Counted from the stretch's first letter, positions 47,133 to 55,731 are shown. The stretch: 64,000 nucleotides of DNA from DATKZS01 sp035527835 [NCBI: bacterium] (GCA_035527835.1 DATKZS010000127.1:13986-77985); one strand, 5' to 3'. The notes: generated by a model from the letters alone, not told the origin. Made by a program: numbers and translations.

Positions 47133-47621
47133 TTGCGGTTACTCGATCAGATAAGGCGGGAGTGCTCGGGGGCGCTCCTTGACTATTGCGGAGAAGCTCG
47201 AAGGCGTAGAGTAGCTTTGGGTCCGGGGACCAAGGCATTGATTATCAAGGGCGAGAAATTAGCTTCCTCCTTCAAAAATGGGGACAGTAGATCAGGAGGG
47301 CATTGTGATTGTATAATCATTTTCAGCTCGGGCAATGAGCTCCGGGTGGCAGTGATTGAAAACAAGAAGGCCAACATTAAAGCGACACATGCGATCGAGC
47401 AGATCGAGAATTGCTTTATGCTCGCGAGGCGGCTTCTCGCTCCGCATGCCCGGCATTATAAAATTGTATACAGGCTTGCCATCTACGCTCAAGGCGGATG
47501 GTTTAAAAGCGACATAGAAAAAATCGAAGCTCGAAACAGAAAAAAATATCAGGAACCGCCGATCAGGAGGCGTAAATATGACATGAACATCTTGACCCTG
47601 TTTGAAGGAGCGAAGAAATGA
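47133..47621 (+). CDS. Small PD-(D/E)XK-like nuclease partner of the ATPase
   Basis: 162 residues with a TTG start. The pattern Asp59 ('GGHCDCIII') and Glu76-x-Lys78 ('VIENKKANIKA') fits a PD-(D/E)XK core, followed by an Ile/Glu helix 'AIEQIENCFMLARRLL'. The C-terminus is basic. It lies 17 bp after the ATPase and shares its low GC, so the two form an operon. By analogy with ATPase-plus-nuclease defence systems it would be the effector. That function is inference. Confidence 0.65.
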   Translation: MRLLDQIRRECSGALLDYCGEARRRRVALGPGTKALIIKGEKLASSFKNGDSRSGGHCDCIIIFSSGNELRVAVIENKKANIKATHAIEQIENCFMLARRLLAPHARHYKIVYRLAIYAQGGWFKSDIEKIEARNRKKYQEPPIRRRKYDMNILTLFEGAKK

Positions 47622-48238
47622 CCGAATCATCCATAACGATTCCGCGGCCTCCCGAGGGGATCAGGCCCGCCGGGTTCTGGGAGGAGTGGCTGCCGGGGGT
47701 GTTGAAGGATTTTATGGAGGTGATCAAGGAGAACGCGGGGGCGCTGGACGCGATCCTGTCGGTGCGGGTGACGGGCGACGGCGGGGGCGAGTGGTCGGTG
47801 GTGGTGAAGGACGGGGAAGCGAGGATCGAGCGCGGGCTACGGGATGACGCGTTCCTTGCGCTCGCGCTCTCAGTGAAGGACTTCCACGACGCGGTGACCG
47901 GCCGGCGCGACGACCTGATCCCGGGCGAGGGCGGTCTGTCCGGCGAGTTGGACCCGGCCCGGGTCGGCGCGGCTATCAGGAACGCCGTGGCGACGCTGGG
48001 CAAGATCAAGGGCTCGCTGCTGTTCCGCGCCTCTCATCCGTCCGACCCGTTCGAGTGCCTGCTCAAGTTCAAGGGCGAGTGGAAGCCCGAGCCCGACACC
48101 GTGGTCAAGATTGACCAGGGCTACCTCCGCGAGATGCGCCTCTCCGGCATCGGCTTGGTCACCGCCTTCATGGGAGGCAAGATCCGCATCAGCGGCGCCA
48201 TGGACCTGGTGCTGAACTTCATGCCGCTGCTCACCTGA
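47618..48238 (+). CDS. SCP2 sterol-transfer-domain protein
   Basis: 206 residues. It shows the SCP2 pattern: 'WSVVVKDGEARIERG', 'ALALSVKDFHDAVTGR' and a C-terminal 'GGKIRISGAMDLVLNFMP'. SCP2 proteins bind lipids in a hydrophobic pocket. The start overlaps the nuclease-like stop by ATGA and has its own AAGGAG RBS. High-GC codon use resembles the core genome rather than the AT-rich pair upstream, so the junction marks the end of the insert. Confidence 0.82.
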   Translation: MTESSITIPRPPEGIRPAGFWEEWLPGVLKDFMEVIKENAGALDAILSVRVTGDGGGEWSVVVKDGEARIERGLRDDAFLALALSVKDFHDAVTGRRDDLIPGEGGLSGELDPARVGAAIRNAVATLGKIKGSLLFRASHPSDPFECLLKFKGEWKPEPDTVVKIDQGYLREMRLSGIGLVTAFMGGKIRISGAMDLVLNFMPLLT

Positions 48239-48286
48239 GAAGGAGCCCGAATGTCCAGGCCTTCAAGGTCAAGGAGGTGCGAAAAA

Positions 48287-48787
48287 ATGAATCTGATTCA
48301 AAGCGCCCTGAAATTTTTAGCGCCTGCCGCGCCGGTGATCGCCCTGTCCGTCATCTGGCTGGCGTCACCCGGCTGCCGGTTCGAGGCGGACTGCGAAGAC
48401 CGCGGGTGCAGGGGCAATGGGCGCTGCGCCTGCCTCACCTATGATGAATTGTACGCGCGCCAATCCGAGGCCATCGCCAACCTGAAGGCCATCTATCAAA
48501 ACGAGGTGGCTTACTACGGCGAGATGGGCACTTATAGCGGGAGCTTCCGCGGGATCTACTGGTCGCCGGAGGGCGATACCGCTTATGCTTACTTTCTTCC
48601 CGATGAGACGCTTCAGCCCTCGATCGCCGGCCCCTACCAGCTTCCTCGCGGCCTCGCCCCGGCGGCGGGCGCCGATGATTTCGCCGCGCTGGCCGTAAGC
48701 AATATAGATTGCGATCCGGTCTTGGACATCTTCATGATCAGCAAGAACGGGTTTGTCGTCAGCGTGTCGAATGATATCACTGAGTAG
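48287..48787 (+). CDS. Secreted pilin-like protein 1, cysteine-rich N-terminus
   Basis: 166 residues from the ATG at 48287. A signal peptide (about 1-30, weak lipobox 'ASPGC') is followed by a five-cysteine stretch (about 32-52). The globular part 'EAIANLKAIYQNEVAYYGEM' and 'GIYWSPEGDTAYAYFLPDE' matches type IV pilin C-terminal domains of Deltaproteobacteria. It lacks the pilin N-terminal helix and a PilD site, so it is not a pilus subunit. It is a paralogue of the next gene. Confidence 0.6.
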   Translation: MNLIQSALKFLAPAAPVIALSVIWLASPGCRFEADCEDRGCRGNGRCACLTYDELYARQSEAIANLKAIYQNEVAYYGEMGTYSGSFRGIYWSPEGDTAYAYFLPDETLQPSIAGPYQLPRGLAPAAGADDFAALAVSNIDCDPVLDIFMISKNGFVVSVSNDITE

Positions 48788-48836
48788 AGCGTACAGGCTT
48801 GAAAAAACCCCTGACGAGGGAGCGGGAGTTCGGGAA

Positions 48837-49328
48837 ATGGGGAATTATTTGTCGCGGAATGGCGCAGCGATTTTGCTGGCTTTCCTGGTTGCACCTGCCC
48901 TTTTGCCTGCATGTAAAATAGATGGCGATTGCGACTGCGACTGCAAGAGCCGGTGCGGGGCTGATTGCCAGTGCGTGGAATATGCTGACTTGTTTGCCCA
49001 GCAGGAGGAGGCCAAGCAAAACCTCCGGGCCATCTTCACCACTGAGGTCGCCTATTTTGGAGAAAACAACACTTTCAGCCCCAGGTTCATTGACGTGGCC
49101 TGGTCTCCGGAAGGCCAGACCCGCTACGCTTACTTCCTTCCCGGGGACTCCATCCAGCCTACGCTCACCATGCCCTGGCATCTGCCGGAGGGGCTTTCCC
49201 CGGAGCTCAATGGGCATTCTTTCACCGCGATGGCGGTGAGCAACATAGACTGCGACCCGACCCCTGATGTCTGGACGGTTGATGATTCATACCATATCAA
49301 GAATGTTATCAATGACGTTTATCAATAA
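48837..49328 (+). CDS. Secreted pilin-like protein 2, cysteine-rich N-terminus
   Basis: 163 residues. A signal peptide with lipobox-like 'LLPAC' leads to a seven-cysteine segment ('DCDCDCKSRCGADCQC', about 31-46). The rest parallels its neighbour: 'AKQNLRAIFTTEVAYFGENN' and 'VAWSPEGQTRYAYFLPGD'. The two genes are 50 bp apart and probably arose by tandem duplication. Pilin-like fold without pilin export signal. Function unknown. Confidence 0.6.
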   Translation: MGNYLSRNGAAILLAFLVAPALLPACKIDGDCDCDCKSRCGADCQCVEYADLFAQQEEAKQNLRAIFTTEVAYFGENNTFSPRFIDVAWSPEGQTRYAYFLPGDSIQPTLTMPWHLPEGLSPELNGHSFTAMAVSNIDCDPTPDVWTVDDSYHIKNVINDVYQ

Positions 49329-49369
49329 GGGGCGGCGCAGCATCGGCAGGACTTGACGAAGGAGAGAAG

Positions 49370-49819
49370 ATGAAACTGGAAAAGGTCGGCCAGGTGGGCG
49401 TGGTGGTGAAGGACGTGGAGAAGGCGGCCCAATTTTTACGCGAGAAATTCGGGATCGGGCCGTTCAATTTCGTGGATTTTCAAAACGGGAAGGCCGAGTA
49501 CAAGGGCGAGCACAGGAAGTACAAGAGCAAGGTCGGGATGTGCAACTATAACGGGTTGGTGATCGAGCTGATGCAGCCATACGAGGGCGAGACCATCCAG
49601 AACGACCCGCAGTACCTTCCTCCCGGCGGCCAGGGCATGCACCACCTGGGCTTTTACGTGCCGGACGCGGAGGCGCTGGTCAAGGAGTTCGAGCAGGACG
49701 GCGGCCGCGTTTTGCAGCGGAGCTGGCCCCTGCCCAATGCGATGACCATCTACCTGGAGACGCCGCAATACGCGGGCATCCTGATCGAGCTGATCCAGCT
49801 CGGCGCTCCCAAAAAATGA
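49370..49819 (+). CDS. VOC-family protein (glyoxalase/methylmalonyl-CoA epimerase-like)
   Basis: 149 residues, one double-module VOC domain. Metal-ligand positions are seen as His/Gln-like in 'KVGQVGVVVKDVEKAAQFL', Glu in 'GLVIELMQPYEGET', His in 'GMHHLGFYVPD' and Glu in 'AGILIELIQ'. It could be an epimerase, a lyase or a dioxygenase. The stop overlaps the next start by ATGA, so it is in an operon with the SDR gene. Confidence 0.82.
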   Translation: MKLEKVGQVGVVVKDVEKAAQFLREKFGIGPFNFVDFQNGKAEYKGEHRKYKSKVGMCNYNGLVIELMQPYEGETIQNDPQYLPPGGQGMHHLGFYVPDAEALVKEFEQDGGRVLQRSWPLPNAMTIYLETPQYAGILIELIQLGAPKK

Positions 49820-50625
49820 GCGGGAAAATGGTGATCCTGGTAACGGGCGCGAGCCGGGGGATCGGCCGGGCGCTGGCGGAGGAGCTTGTCCGGCGGGGCC
49901 ACACGGTTTACGGCGGCGGCCGGTCGTGGGACGATGCGGCCGGTCTTGGCTTCACGCCTCTCGACATGGACATGCGCGACGATGGTTCGGTCAAGGCGGC
50001 GGTGGAGCGGGTGGCGGCCGAGCAGGGCCGGCTTGACGTGCTGGTGAACAACGCGGGCGTGAGCCATTCGGGGTCGGTGGAGGACACGGACCTGGAGACG
50101 GCGCACGCCATGTTCGAGACCAATTACCTGGGCGTAGTGCGCGCGGTACGGGCAACGCTCCCGGTGATGCGCAAGCAGGGCTCGGGCACGATCGTGAACG
50201 TGGGCTCGGCCGCGGGCAAGATCGGCATCCCGTTCCAGGCGCACTACGCGGCGTCCAAGTTCGCGGTCGAGGGCCTGTCGGAGGCGCTGTATCACGAGCT
50301 CAAGCCCTTCGGCCTCAGGGTGCTGCTGATCGAGCCGGGCGACGTGGGCACCACCATCTGGGAGCGGAACAAGAGTCGCGCGCCGGAAGGCTCGCCGTAC
50401 TTCCAGGCGGTTGAGCGGTTTTTGCAGGTCAAGGACCGGGAGATGGGTGCGCGCGCCACCTCCCCGGAAGACGTGGCGCGGGAGATAGCCGGCATCATCG
50501 AGTCGCCTTCGCGCAGGCTCCGGCGCCCGGTGGCCAGGGGCGCGGGCCTGTTCCTGCTCGCGCGCAAGCTCCTGCCCGACCGGGTTTTCCTGTGGGCGGT
50601 GGGGAGGAACTACCGGATTAAATGA
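49816..50625 (+). CDS. Short-chain dehydrogenase/reductase
   Basis: 269 residues, classical SDR. The cofactor motif 'VTGASRGIGRA' (about 9), 'NNAG' (about 80), catalytic Ser in 'VNVGSAAGK' and Tyr-x3-Lys in 'HYAASKFA' are intact. The Arg in the cofactor loop ('GGGRSWDD') suggests NADP preference. The C-terminal extension is of the retinol-dehydrogenase-like class. It is coupled to the VOC protein, and the substrate is unknown. Confidence 0.9.
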   Translation: MSGKMVILVTGASRGIGRALAEELVRRGHTVYGGGRSWDDAAGLGFTPLDMDMRDDGSVKAAVERVAAEQGRLDVLVNNAGVSHSGSVEDTDLETAHAMFETNYLGVVRAVRATLPVMRKQGSGTIVNVGSAAGKIGIPFQAHYAASKFAVEGLSEALYHELKPFGLRVLLIEPGDVGTTIWERNKSRAPEGSPYFQAVERFLQVKDREMGARATSPEDVAREIAGIIESPSRRLRRPVARGAGLFLLARKLLPDRVFLWAVGRNYRIK

Positions 50626-50660
50626 GAGCCGTCGCGGCAAGAGCGCTGCCCGGGAAAAAA

Positions 50661-50727
50661 GGATCGAGGAGCGAGGAGCGAGGGATTCCGGAAAATTTCC
50701 TCGATCCCCGCTTCTCGATCCTCGCCC
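50661..50727. repeat. Palindromic repeat, family I (GAGCGAGGA units)
   Basis: The left arm is three GAGCGAGGA/GATCGAGGA units and the right arm is the complement ending in GATCCTCG. It lies between the converging SDR and barrel genes. Confidence 0.6.
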
Positions 50728-50766
50728 CTTTAACGTGTGCCCCTTGACGTTACGCCTGGCCCCTCC

Positions 50767-51933
50767 TTAGAAGAAGAGCTGCACGGTGACGAAGGCCCGC
50801 GCGGTCTTGACGGCCTTCTTGCCGGTCTGCATGGGCTCGTGATAGATGCTGATGATCATGGGCAGCTTGGCCTTCTGGTCCAGGTAGAGTTGCGTGGTGT
50901 CGGCGGAGACGCCGTACCAGGCGGTGCGCGCGATGTTGTCGGTGAGCGGCACGGCCTCGCCGTCAATCAGGTCGCCCCAGCCCTGGTGGTAGCGATAGCC
51001 GGTGAAGACGTTCAGTCCCTGGGCCAGGTGGAAGCTGAGCTCGGTCTCGCCCTCGTACCAGTCGCCCTGGTCGAAGCTGCCGTTCACCCGCTTGGTGGCC
51101 AGCTCGTATTTGGCGAACGGGCTCCGCGGGTCAATCACGAAAACGGCCCGGTCGTAAGGGAAGCTGTAGGAGTAGCGGCCGGCCAGGTTCAGGGTCACGA
51201 ATTTCACCGGGGTGAGGTCGGTCATGCCGTACACTCCGAGGTCGTAGTGCCCGTTGCCGTAGGCGATGTCGGTCAGGTTCCTTTCATCGTCCACGCTCCC
51301 GGTGGGGATGACGCTCCAGACGCCGGTGGCGAACTGGACCATGTCATTGACCGGGATCTTGTACTTGAGGCCGAGCTGGACGTCGCCGATGCCCGGTCCT
51401 CCGGCCCAGCTCTTCACCTTGTCATAGCCCAGGTTCTGCTTGATGAAGGCCTGGGCGTAGGGCGTCATGTCTATGGGTCCCGGCGGCAGGCCGAGCGAGG
51501 TGTTGGGCCAGACCAGGGCATTGAAGTCCACCTTGGTGTCGGCCATGGTGATGTAGGGAAAGCCGACGCCGAGGGTCAGCTTGTCGGTGAGGCCGTAGCT
51601 GTAGGCGAAGACGAAGGCCCTCATGTCAATGCTGGACTGTTCGGTGAGGAGCGCGAGGTTCAGCGACGGGGTCCCGGCCGGGAGTCCGGCGATGTCGTTA
51701 AAGATAGGCGTGCTGATGTCCGTGATGTTGATGTTGTTGAAGTAATACCCCAGCTCCCGGTCCCGCCCCTGGCTGTCGAATTCCCGCGTGATGTCGTCCT
51801 GGAAGTATGAGAGGGAAACCGAGCTGCGGCCCTTGGGAAGCACCGAGGTGGAATCGGCCAGGGCCGGAAGGGCCAGCACCATTACCGCTAAAAAAGCCAG
51901 CGCACCCAGAATTCTTGTTGCCATTGTTCTCAT
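50767..51933 (-). CDS. Outer-membrane transporter-like beta-barrel protein
   Basis: 388 residues from the ATG at 51933 (AAGGAGG RBS). A signal peptide (about 1-26) precedes alternating amphipathic strands such as 'RAFVFAYSYGLTDKLTLGVG', 'HYDLGVYGMTDLTPVKFVTL' and 'TELSFHLAQGLNVFTGYRYH'. The chain ends in Phe, as needed for barrel assembly. It resembles outer-membrane proteins of the phenol/MetA-pathway transporter type. Ligand unknown. Confidence 0.75.
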   Translation of the reverse strand: MRTMATRILGALAFLAVMVLALPALADSTSVLPKGRSSVSLSYFQDDITREFDSQGRDRELGYYFNNINITDISTPIFNDIAGLPAGTPSLNLALLTEQSSIDMRAFVFAYSYGLTDKLTLGVGFPYITMADTKVDFNALVWPNTSLGLPPGPIDMTPYAQAFIKQNLGYDKVKSWAGGPGIGDVQLGLKYKIPVNDMVQFATGVWSVIPTGSVDDERNLTDIAYGNGHYDLGVYGMTDLTPVKFVTLNLAGRYSYSFPYDRAVFVIDPRSPFAKYELATKRVNGSFDQGDWYEGETELSFHLAQGLNVFTGYRYHQGWGDLIDGEAVPLTDNIARTAWYGVSADTTQLYLDQKAKLPMIISIYHEPMQTGKKAVKTARAFVTVQLFF

Positions 51934-52449
51934 CTTAGTTGCCTCCTTTTTAATCAAGGCGTGGTTAGTTCGAGATGAAACTCTCATTTTGCGTGCTCTT
52001 CTTTTTTCCACGTATAAATGTAATCATGCTTATAAGTTCGTGCAATAATCAGGATAAAAAAATATAAATATTTAATTACGATAAAAGAACGAAAGGTTAG
52101 GCGATTTTCCTGAATGCGGGTTCACCTTTTCCTAGTTCAAAATGGAATAAATGGCGGATAACTTCTGCGACGGGAAGAAAAAAAGTAAGCCGCCAGGGAG
52201 CAGGCCACGCCCGCGGCGGGTTCGGGTCAAAGGTTGAACCGCTGGTAAAAATATGGGAACCGGGGCCGAAAAACGGTAAACGGAGGCGCGGAAGGGGGCG
52301 GCGGGAAATCAAGAATAAAGGGAATCCTATTGGCGGCGAATCAATCCTGGTTCGGAAAGGGAATCGTCGGCGCGGGGAATAGAGTCCGGGAGTTATCAGG
52401 TTTGATTGCCCGGGCTATTCGGATAAATTTCGGGGCCGTCCGGCGGTGG
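51934..52449. other. Gene-poor intergenic region
   Basis: No gene is seen. Near 52030 the minus strand has TTGCAC-17 bp-TACATT, a weak promoter candidate for the barrel gene. Bases 52060-52080 are very AT-rich. The rest is unremarkable. Confidence 0.4.
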
Positions 52450-52713
52450 TTATTTCCATCGGTCCTTGTTGTTCTCCAGGTTCATGAAGTGGGCGATGGC
52501 CTTGGCTCGGTCGGTGAAGGTCTGGACCTGGGGCAGGTCGTCCACGTCGGCGGGGTCAGTGGAGTCGGGGACCACGTCGAACTGGATGTCGTTGGCTTCG
52601 CCGTATTGAATGACGGCGACGTAAAGCTCGCCCCGGAAGTTGCGGCCTTTCTTCTTGGCGCCGATCATGATGATCCGCCCCTTCGATCCCTTGTAATCAA
52701 TTTCCTTGGCCAC
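52450..52713 (-). CDS. Small hypothetical protein
   Basis: 87 residues with a GTG start preceded by AAGGAG. Not recognised. The first half is basic ('KGSKGRIIMIGAKKKGRNFR') and the second acidic ('VVPDSTDPADVDDLPQ'). The good RBS and high-GC codon pattern argue that it is real. It is not in an operon with either neighbour. Confidence 0.6.
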   Translation of the reverse strand: MAKEIDYKGSKGRIIMIGAKKKGRNFRGELYVAVIQYGEANDIQFDVVPDSTDPADVDDLPQVQTFTDRAKAIAHFMNLENNKDRWK

Positions 52714-52802
52714 GGCCGGCTCCTTTCAATTGCTTGCCAGCATAAACCATCATAGAAGACAACTCAAGCGCGGGCTTTGGCCGCGTGGCCGGCGCCGGCC
52801 CG

Positions 52803-53420
52803 TCATTGATCGGACACGCCCTCCGGGTATCGTTCCAGCAAGTGGCCCAAGTCTTGCCAGATGGGGCAATGTCCAAAGTAGTTCATCTCGGCCACGGCGT
52901 CCTGGTTTTGCCAGCCGTCGTGCTCGATGCGGTAGATGCCGGCCATGAGCCCGGTGCGGTCAATGCCCATGGTGCAGTGGAAGTAGACGGGCTGGCGGGC
53001 GGGGTCGTTCACGATCTGGAGGAACTCGGTGATCTGGTCCCGGGTCGGCACCTGGTCGGGCCGGACCGGGATCATGAAATATTGGAAGCCGGCGGCCTGG
53101 GCCTGGCCGCGGTAATCATGGCGGTCCTGGTAGCGGAGGTTAATGATGGTCCTGATGCCAAGTTTTTTAAGTTCATCGAGATATTGTTCGGGGTCGGACC
53201 CGCGGTAGAGGCCGTCGTTGATCCTGGCCACGTACTCGATGCCGGCGATGCCCGGCACGTATTGGGCGAACTTGGCCTGGGGCGCGGGCTGAAAGAAAGC
53301 GAGGTAAGCGGGCAGATAGGCCCTCAGGGCGGCCCAGCCCAGGGCCAGGGCCGCAAGAGCGGAACCGGCAATGTACGCCGCCGTTTTTTTCCATGGCCGG
53401 CGCTTCATTTCCTGACTCAT
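52803..53420 (-). CDS. Membrane-anchored dual-specificity/tyrosine phosphatase-like protein
   Basis: 205 residues. One membrane helix (about 14-35) is followed by a cysteine phosphatase domain with the P-loop 'HCTMGIDRTG' (about 147; nucleophile Cys and Arg both present). The general-acid Asp is probably in 'IPVRPDQVP'. It resembles the plant and bacterial DSP family acting on phosphotyrosine or inositol phosphates. It is likely oriented with the domain outside the cytoplasm. Confidence 0.82.
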   Translation of the reverse strand: MSQEMKRRPWKKTAAYIAGSALAALALGWAALRAYLPAYLAFFQPAPQAKFAQYVPGIAGIEYVARINDGLYRGSDPEQYLDELKKLGIRTIINLRYQDRHDYRGQAQAAGFQYFMIPVRPDQVPTRDQITEFLQIVNDPARQPVYFHCTMGIDRTGLMAGIYRIEHDGWQNQDAVAEMNYFGHCPIWQDLGHLLERYPEGVSDQ

Positions 53421-53488
53421 GGCCTGGTGGCGTCCTCCCCCGCTGATCGTGCCGCCGGTTACGAACCGGTGCCACGTCTTAACGTGGA

Positions 53489-53995
53489 TCAGAGCAGGAT
53501 GCGCAGCCCCACGATCAGTCCGCCGAAGGTGTCCTTGGTGATATCGAACATGGCTCCGCCCTCGATGGAGATCATGTCGTTGATCTCGAACTCCATGCCG
53601 CCGCCCACCGGGAACAGATAAGTGGTGGTGGTGTCGTCCATGTCCTCGAAGTCCAGCTCCACGAAGCCGATGCCAACGGTGGCGTAGGGCCGGATGTTGG
53701 GGTTGTTGGCCAGCGCCGCCGAGAACTTGACCTGGCCCGACACGCCCCAGTAGCTGTTGTCCGCGCCGCCGCCGATGTGCAGGTACGGCCCGACCGAGAT
53801 CTCGTCGGTCACGTAATAATCCAGGCTCACCATGCCGGCGGTCATGTCCGGGTCAATCATGAAGCCGGCATCAACCCCCACGCTCGCATAGCCGCTCCGG
53901 CTGCCCAGAGAGCTCGCGGGCCCGGGGGCGTCCTGCGCCCAAGCCGTGCCGCCGCCGACCAGAACCACCGCCGCCAGTACCAAGATCCGCTTCAT
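53489..53995 (-). CDS. Small outer-membrane beta-barrel protein
   Basis: 168 residues. A signal peptide (about 1-20, ending AWA) is followed by eight or so amphipathic strands ('GMVSLDYYVTDEISVGPYLH', 'RPYATVGIGFVELDF', 'GLIVGLRILL'). It is OmpW/OmpA-barrel-like without a periplasmic domain. A GGAGAG RBS precedes the ATG. The next gene upstream is another small barrel, 13 bp away, so they form an operon. Confidence 0.72.
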   Translation of the reverse strand: MKRILVLAAVVLVGGGTAWAQDAPGPASSLGSRSGYASVGVDAGFMIDPDMTAGMVSLDYYVTDEISVGPYLHIGGGADNSYWGVSGQVKFSAALANNPNIRPYATVGIGFVELDFEDMDDTTTTYLFPVGGGMEFEINDMISIEGGAMFDITKDTFGGLIVGLRILL

Positions 53996-54008
53996 CTTCA
54001 GCTCTCCT

Positions 54009-54662
54009 TTATTTGAATTTCCAGACCAGCTCCACTCCGGCCGTCACGAACCCGACGTTCTCGAACGGATCCGTGGTGACGTTGTATTTTTTCCCGGTCT
54101 TGTGCAAGGCCCTGCTCTCCAGGTTTTCGTTCATCGGGAAATACAGGTAACGCACGTTGACTCCCGCGGTGAGCGCGTGCCGGAAATCGTAGGACAGGCC
54201 GCCGCCAGCGAAATAGAGCACGCTCGAGCCGGAGCGGCTCTTGAGCTCGCTGAGGCCCGGGTTGGTCTGCCACGACTGGTAGCCTACCCCGAGCTCGGCG
54301 TAGGGCCTGAGCCAAAGGTCAATCTTGGGACGGTAGCGCACACCCGCCATCAGCGCCGTGGTGGAGAAGGTGATCCCTTCATCCTTGCCGTCCACCAGGA
54401 GCGGGGCGTTAAGAGAGAGCATCTCCACTCCCGCCATGATCGAGGTAGTGGAGTTGAGCCAGTAATGGAAAATGACGCCGTAGTCGAATGCGGGATCCAG
54501 AGAGTCCGCGTCGGCCTGCGGCCAGAGGCAGTGGCTGGACAGGCCGATCTGCATGGCCCCCTTGCCCCCGTCCGCCCGCGCCGGAGCGCCTACCGCAAGC
54601 GCCGCGAGGAGCACCGCGGCCGCCGCCCATTTCCGTTCCATAATTAAATTTAATTTAAACAT
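54009..54662 (-). CDS. Outer-membrane beta-barrel protein
   Basis: 217 residues if it starts at 54662; an ATG at 54641 would give a more typical signal peptide start. Neither has an RBS. Strands include 'FDYGVIFHYWLNSTTSIMAG', 'GVRYRPKIDLWLRPYAELGV' and 'NVGFVTAGVELVWKFK'. It is related in style, not closely in sequence, to the smaller barrel 13 bp downstream. Confidence 0.7.
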   Translation of the reverse strand: MFKLNLIMERKWAAAAVLLAALAVGAPARADGGKGAMQIGLSSHCLWPQADADSLDPAFDYGVIFHYWLNSTTSIMAGVEMLSLNAPLLVDGKDEGITFSTTALMAGVRYRPKIDLWLRPYAELGVGYQSWQTNPGLSELKSRSGSSVLYFAGGGLSYDFRHALTAGVNVRYLYFPMNENLESRALHKTGKKYNVTTDPFENVGFVTAGVELVWKFK

Positions 54663-54710
54663 GATTGAAGGTATCTTATACTAAACTTATCATAATTTCA
54701 AGCCCCGGCC

Positions 54711-54785
54711 GGCGTTTTGGAATACGGCAGCTTGACGCCGCACTCCAAACGAACAGCTCTGCGTTCTCCGCGTCTCCGCGGTTAA
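54711..54785. repeat. Adjacent half copies of repeat families F and G
   Basis: Bases 54711-54750 are a degenerate family F arm. Bases 54757-54785 are the right arm of family G, whose left arm lies alone at 2139-2171. No complementary arm is nearby for either. Confidence 0.6.
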
Positions 54786-54801
54786 TTCCTGCTTTACGCC
54801 C

Positions 54802-55476
54802 TCACCACGGCGTCACGCCGAAGAGCTTGTTGTGGAGGAAAAGGACGATGATGAATGCGGCCAGGGCGATGGCGGGGAGGGGGACGCTGAGCTCGGAGAG
54901 CTCGAGTTTGGTCTTGCCGGTGATGACGGCGGCGAAGGGGAGGATGGAGGTTTTTTTCTGGAACTCCTTGAACTCTTCGCCGCGCTCCCGGGCCTTCCTG
55001 CGGTCCTGGTGATAGGCCCCGAAAAAGCCCACCACGAAGATGGACCCGAAGAAGAACACATCACCGAGCTTGCCGTTCGCGATGAGGTGTCCGAGTCCCC
55101 ACAAGGCGAAGGCCATGTTCATGGGATGGCGGGTGACGCGGAGGATGCCTCGGGCCTCGACCTTGGCCGGCATCATTCCGGTGGGGCTCGGGGTGGCGAG
55201 GCTGGAGACAAGGAGGACAAAGGCGAAAAGGACGAGGATCCAGACCACGGGGTGGAGCCATTCTGGTGTGTTCCAGAGCACCTGCCCGGCGCCCTTTTGT
55301 CCGGCGAAGAGGGCGATGGCCCCGCCCAGAGTTATGAGCGAGACGAGGGAATAGAGGCCGCGGAAGGGCATGTCGCCGAGCCTGGCGACCAGTCCCGCCC
55401 GGATGCCGCCGTGGGACATGAGGATGTGGGTGAGCGCGAACAGGACGCTGAAGACGATCAACATGACGAGGGCCAT
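54802..55476 (-). CDS. NnrU-family membrane protein
   Basis: 224 residues with about six membrane helices. The NnrU signature 'ARGILRVTRHPMNMAFALWG' (about 110) and 'FFFGSIFVVGFFGAYHQDRR' are present. NnrU-family proteins relate to isoprenylcysteine methyltransferases and to denitrification gene clusters; no nir or nor gene is near. The GGAGGT RBS is 5 bp before the ATG. The role here is unclear. Confidence 0.85.
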   Translation of the reverse strand: MALVMLIVFSVLFALTHILMSHGGIRAGLVARLGDMPFRGLYSLVSLITLGGAIALFAGQKGAGQVLWNTPEWLHPVVWILVLFAFVLLVSSLATPSPTGMMPAKVEARGILRVTRHPMNMAFALWGLGHLIANGKLGDVFFFGSIFVVGFFGAYHQDRRKARERGEEFKEFQKKTSILPFAAVITGKTKLELSELSVPLPAIALAAFIIVLFLHNKLFGVTPW

Positions 55477-55569
55477 TAGACTACCTCCTTCTCCTTCTCC
55501 ACGCGAAGGGCACTTGCTGAAAGTGTGCGACAGGGATTCGCGTTTGTCAATGTGAGATAAGTTGTTTTA

Positions 55570-55704
55570 GGCGCAAAGGCGCAAAGGGCGCAAAGGATTC
55601 TCCGGGAAAATGTCTTCGCGTTTTTTGCGTCTTTGCGCTTTCTATAATCGCTTTTCCTGGTGGAAGCGCCGATGAGAGCGGCGTCGTCCGCGGCACTTCA
55701 AAAA
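55570..55704. repeat. Family D palindrome followed by a family F arm
   Basis: 55570-55642 is the GCAAAGGC-unit palindrome. 55666-55704 is a family F arm running into the fhs terminator. Two unrelated families lie within 25 bp of each other. Confidence 0.7.
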
Positions 55705-55731
55705 AGGCGGGGCCTTGAGGGCCCCGCCTTT
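55703..55731 (-). terminator. Rho-independent terminator after fhs
   Basis: An 11-bp GC-rich stem (55704-55714 with 55720-55730) is followed by TTTTTT on the minus strand. It ends 30 bp past the fhs stop. Confidence 0.85.

Noticed and set aside
52097-52312. A 71-codon minus-strand frame upstream of the barrel gene
   Set aside because: No RBS and Pro/Arg-rich random-like translation.
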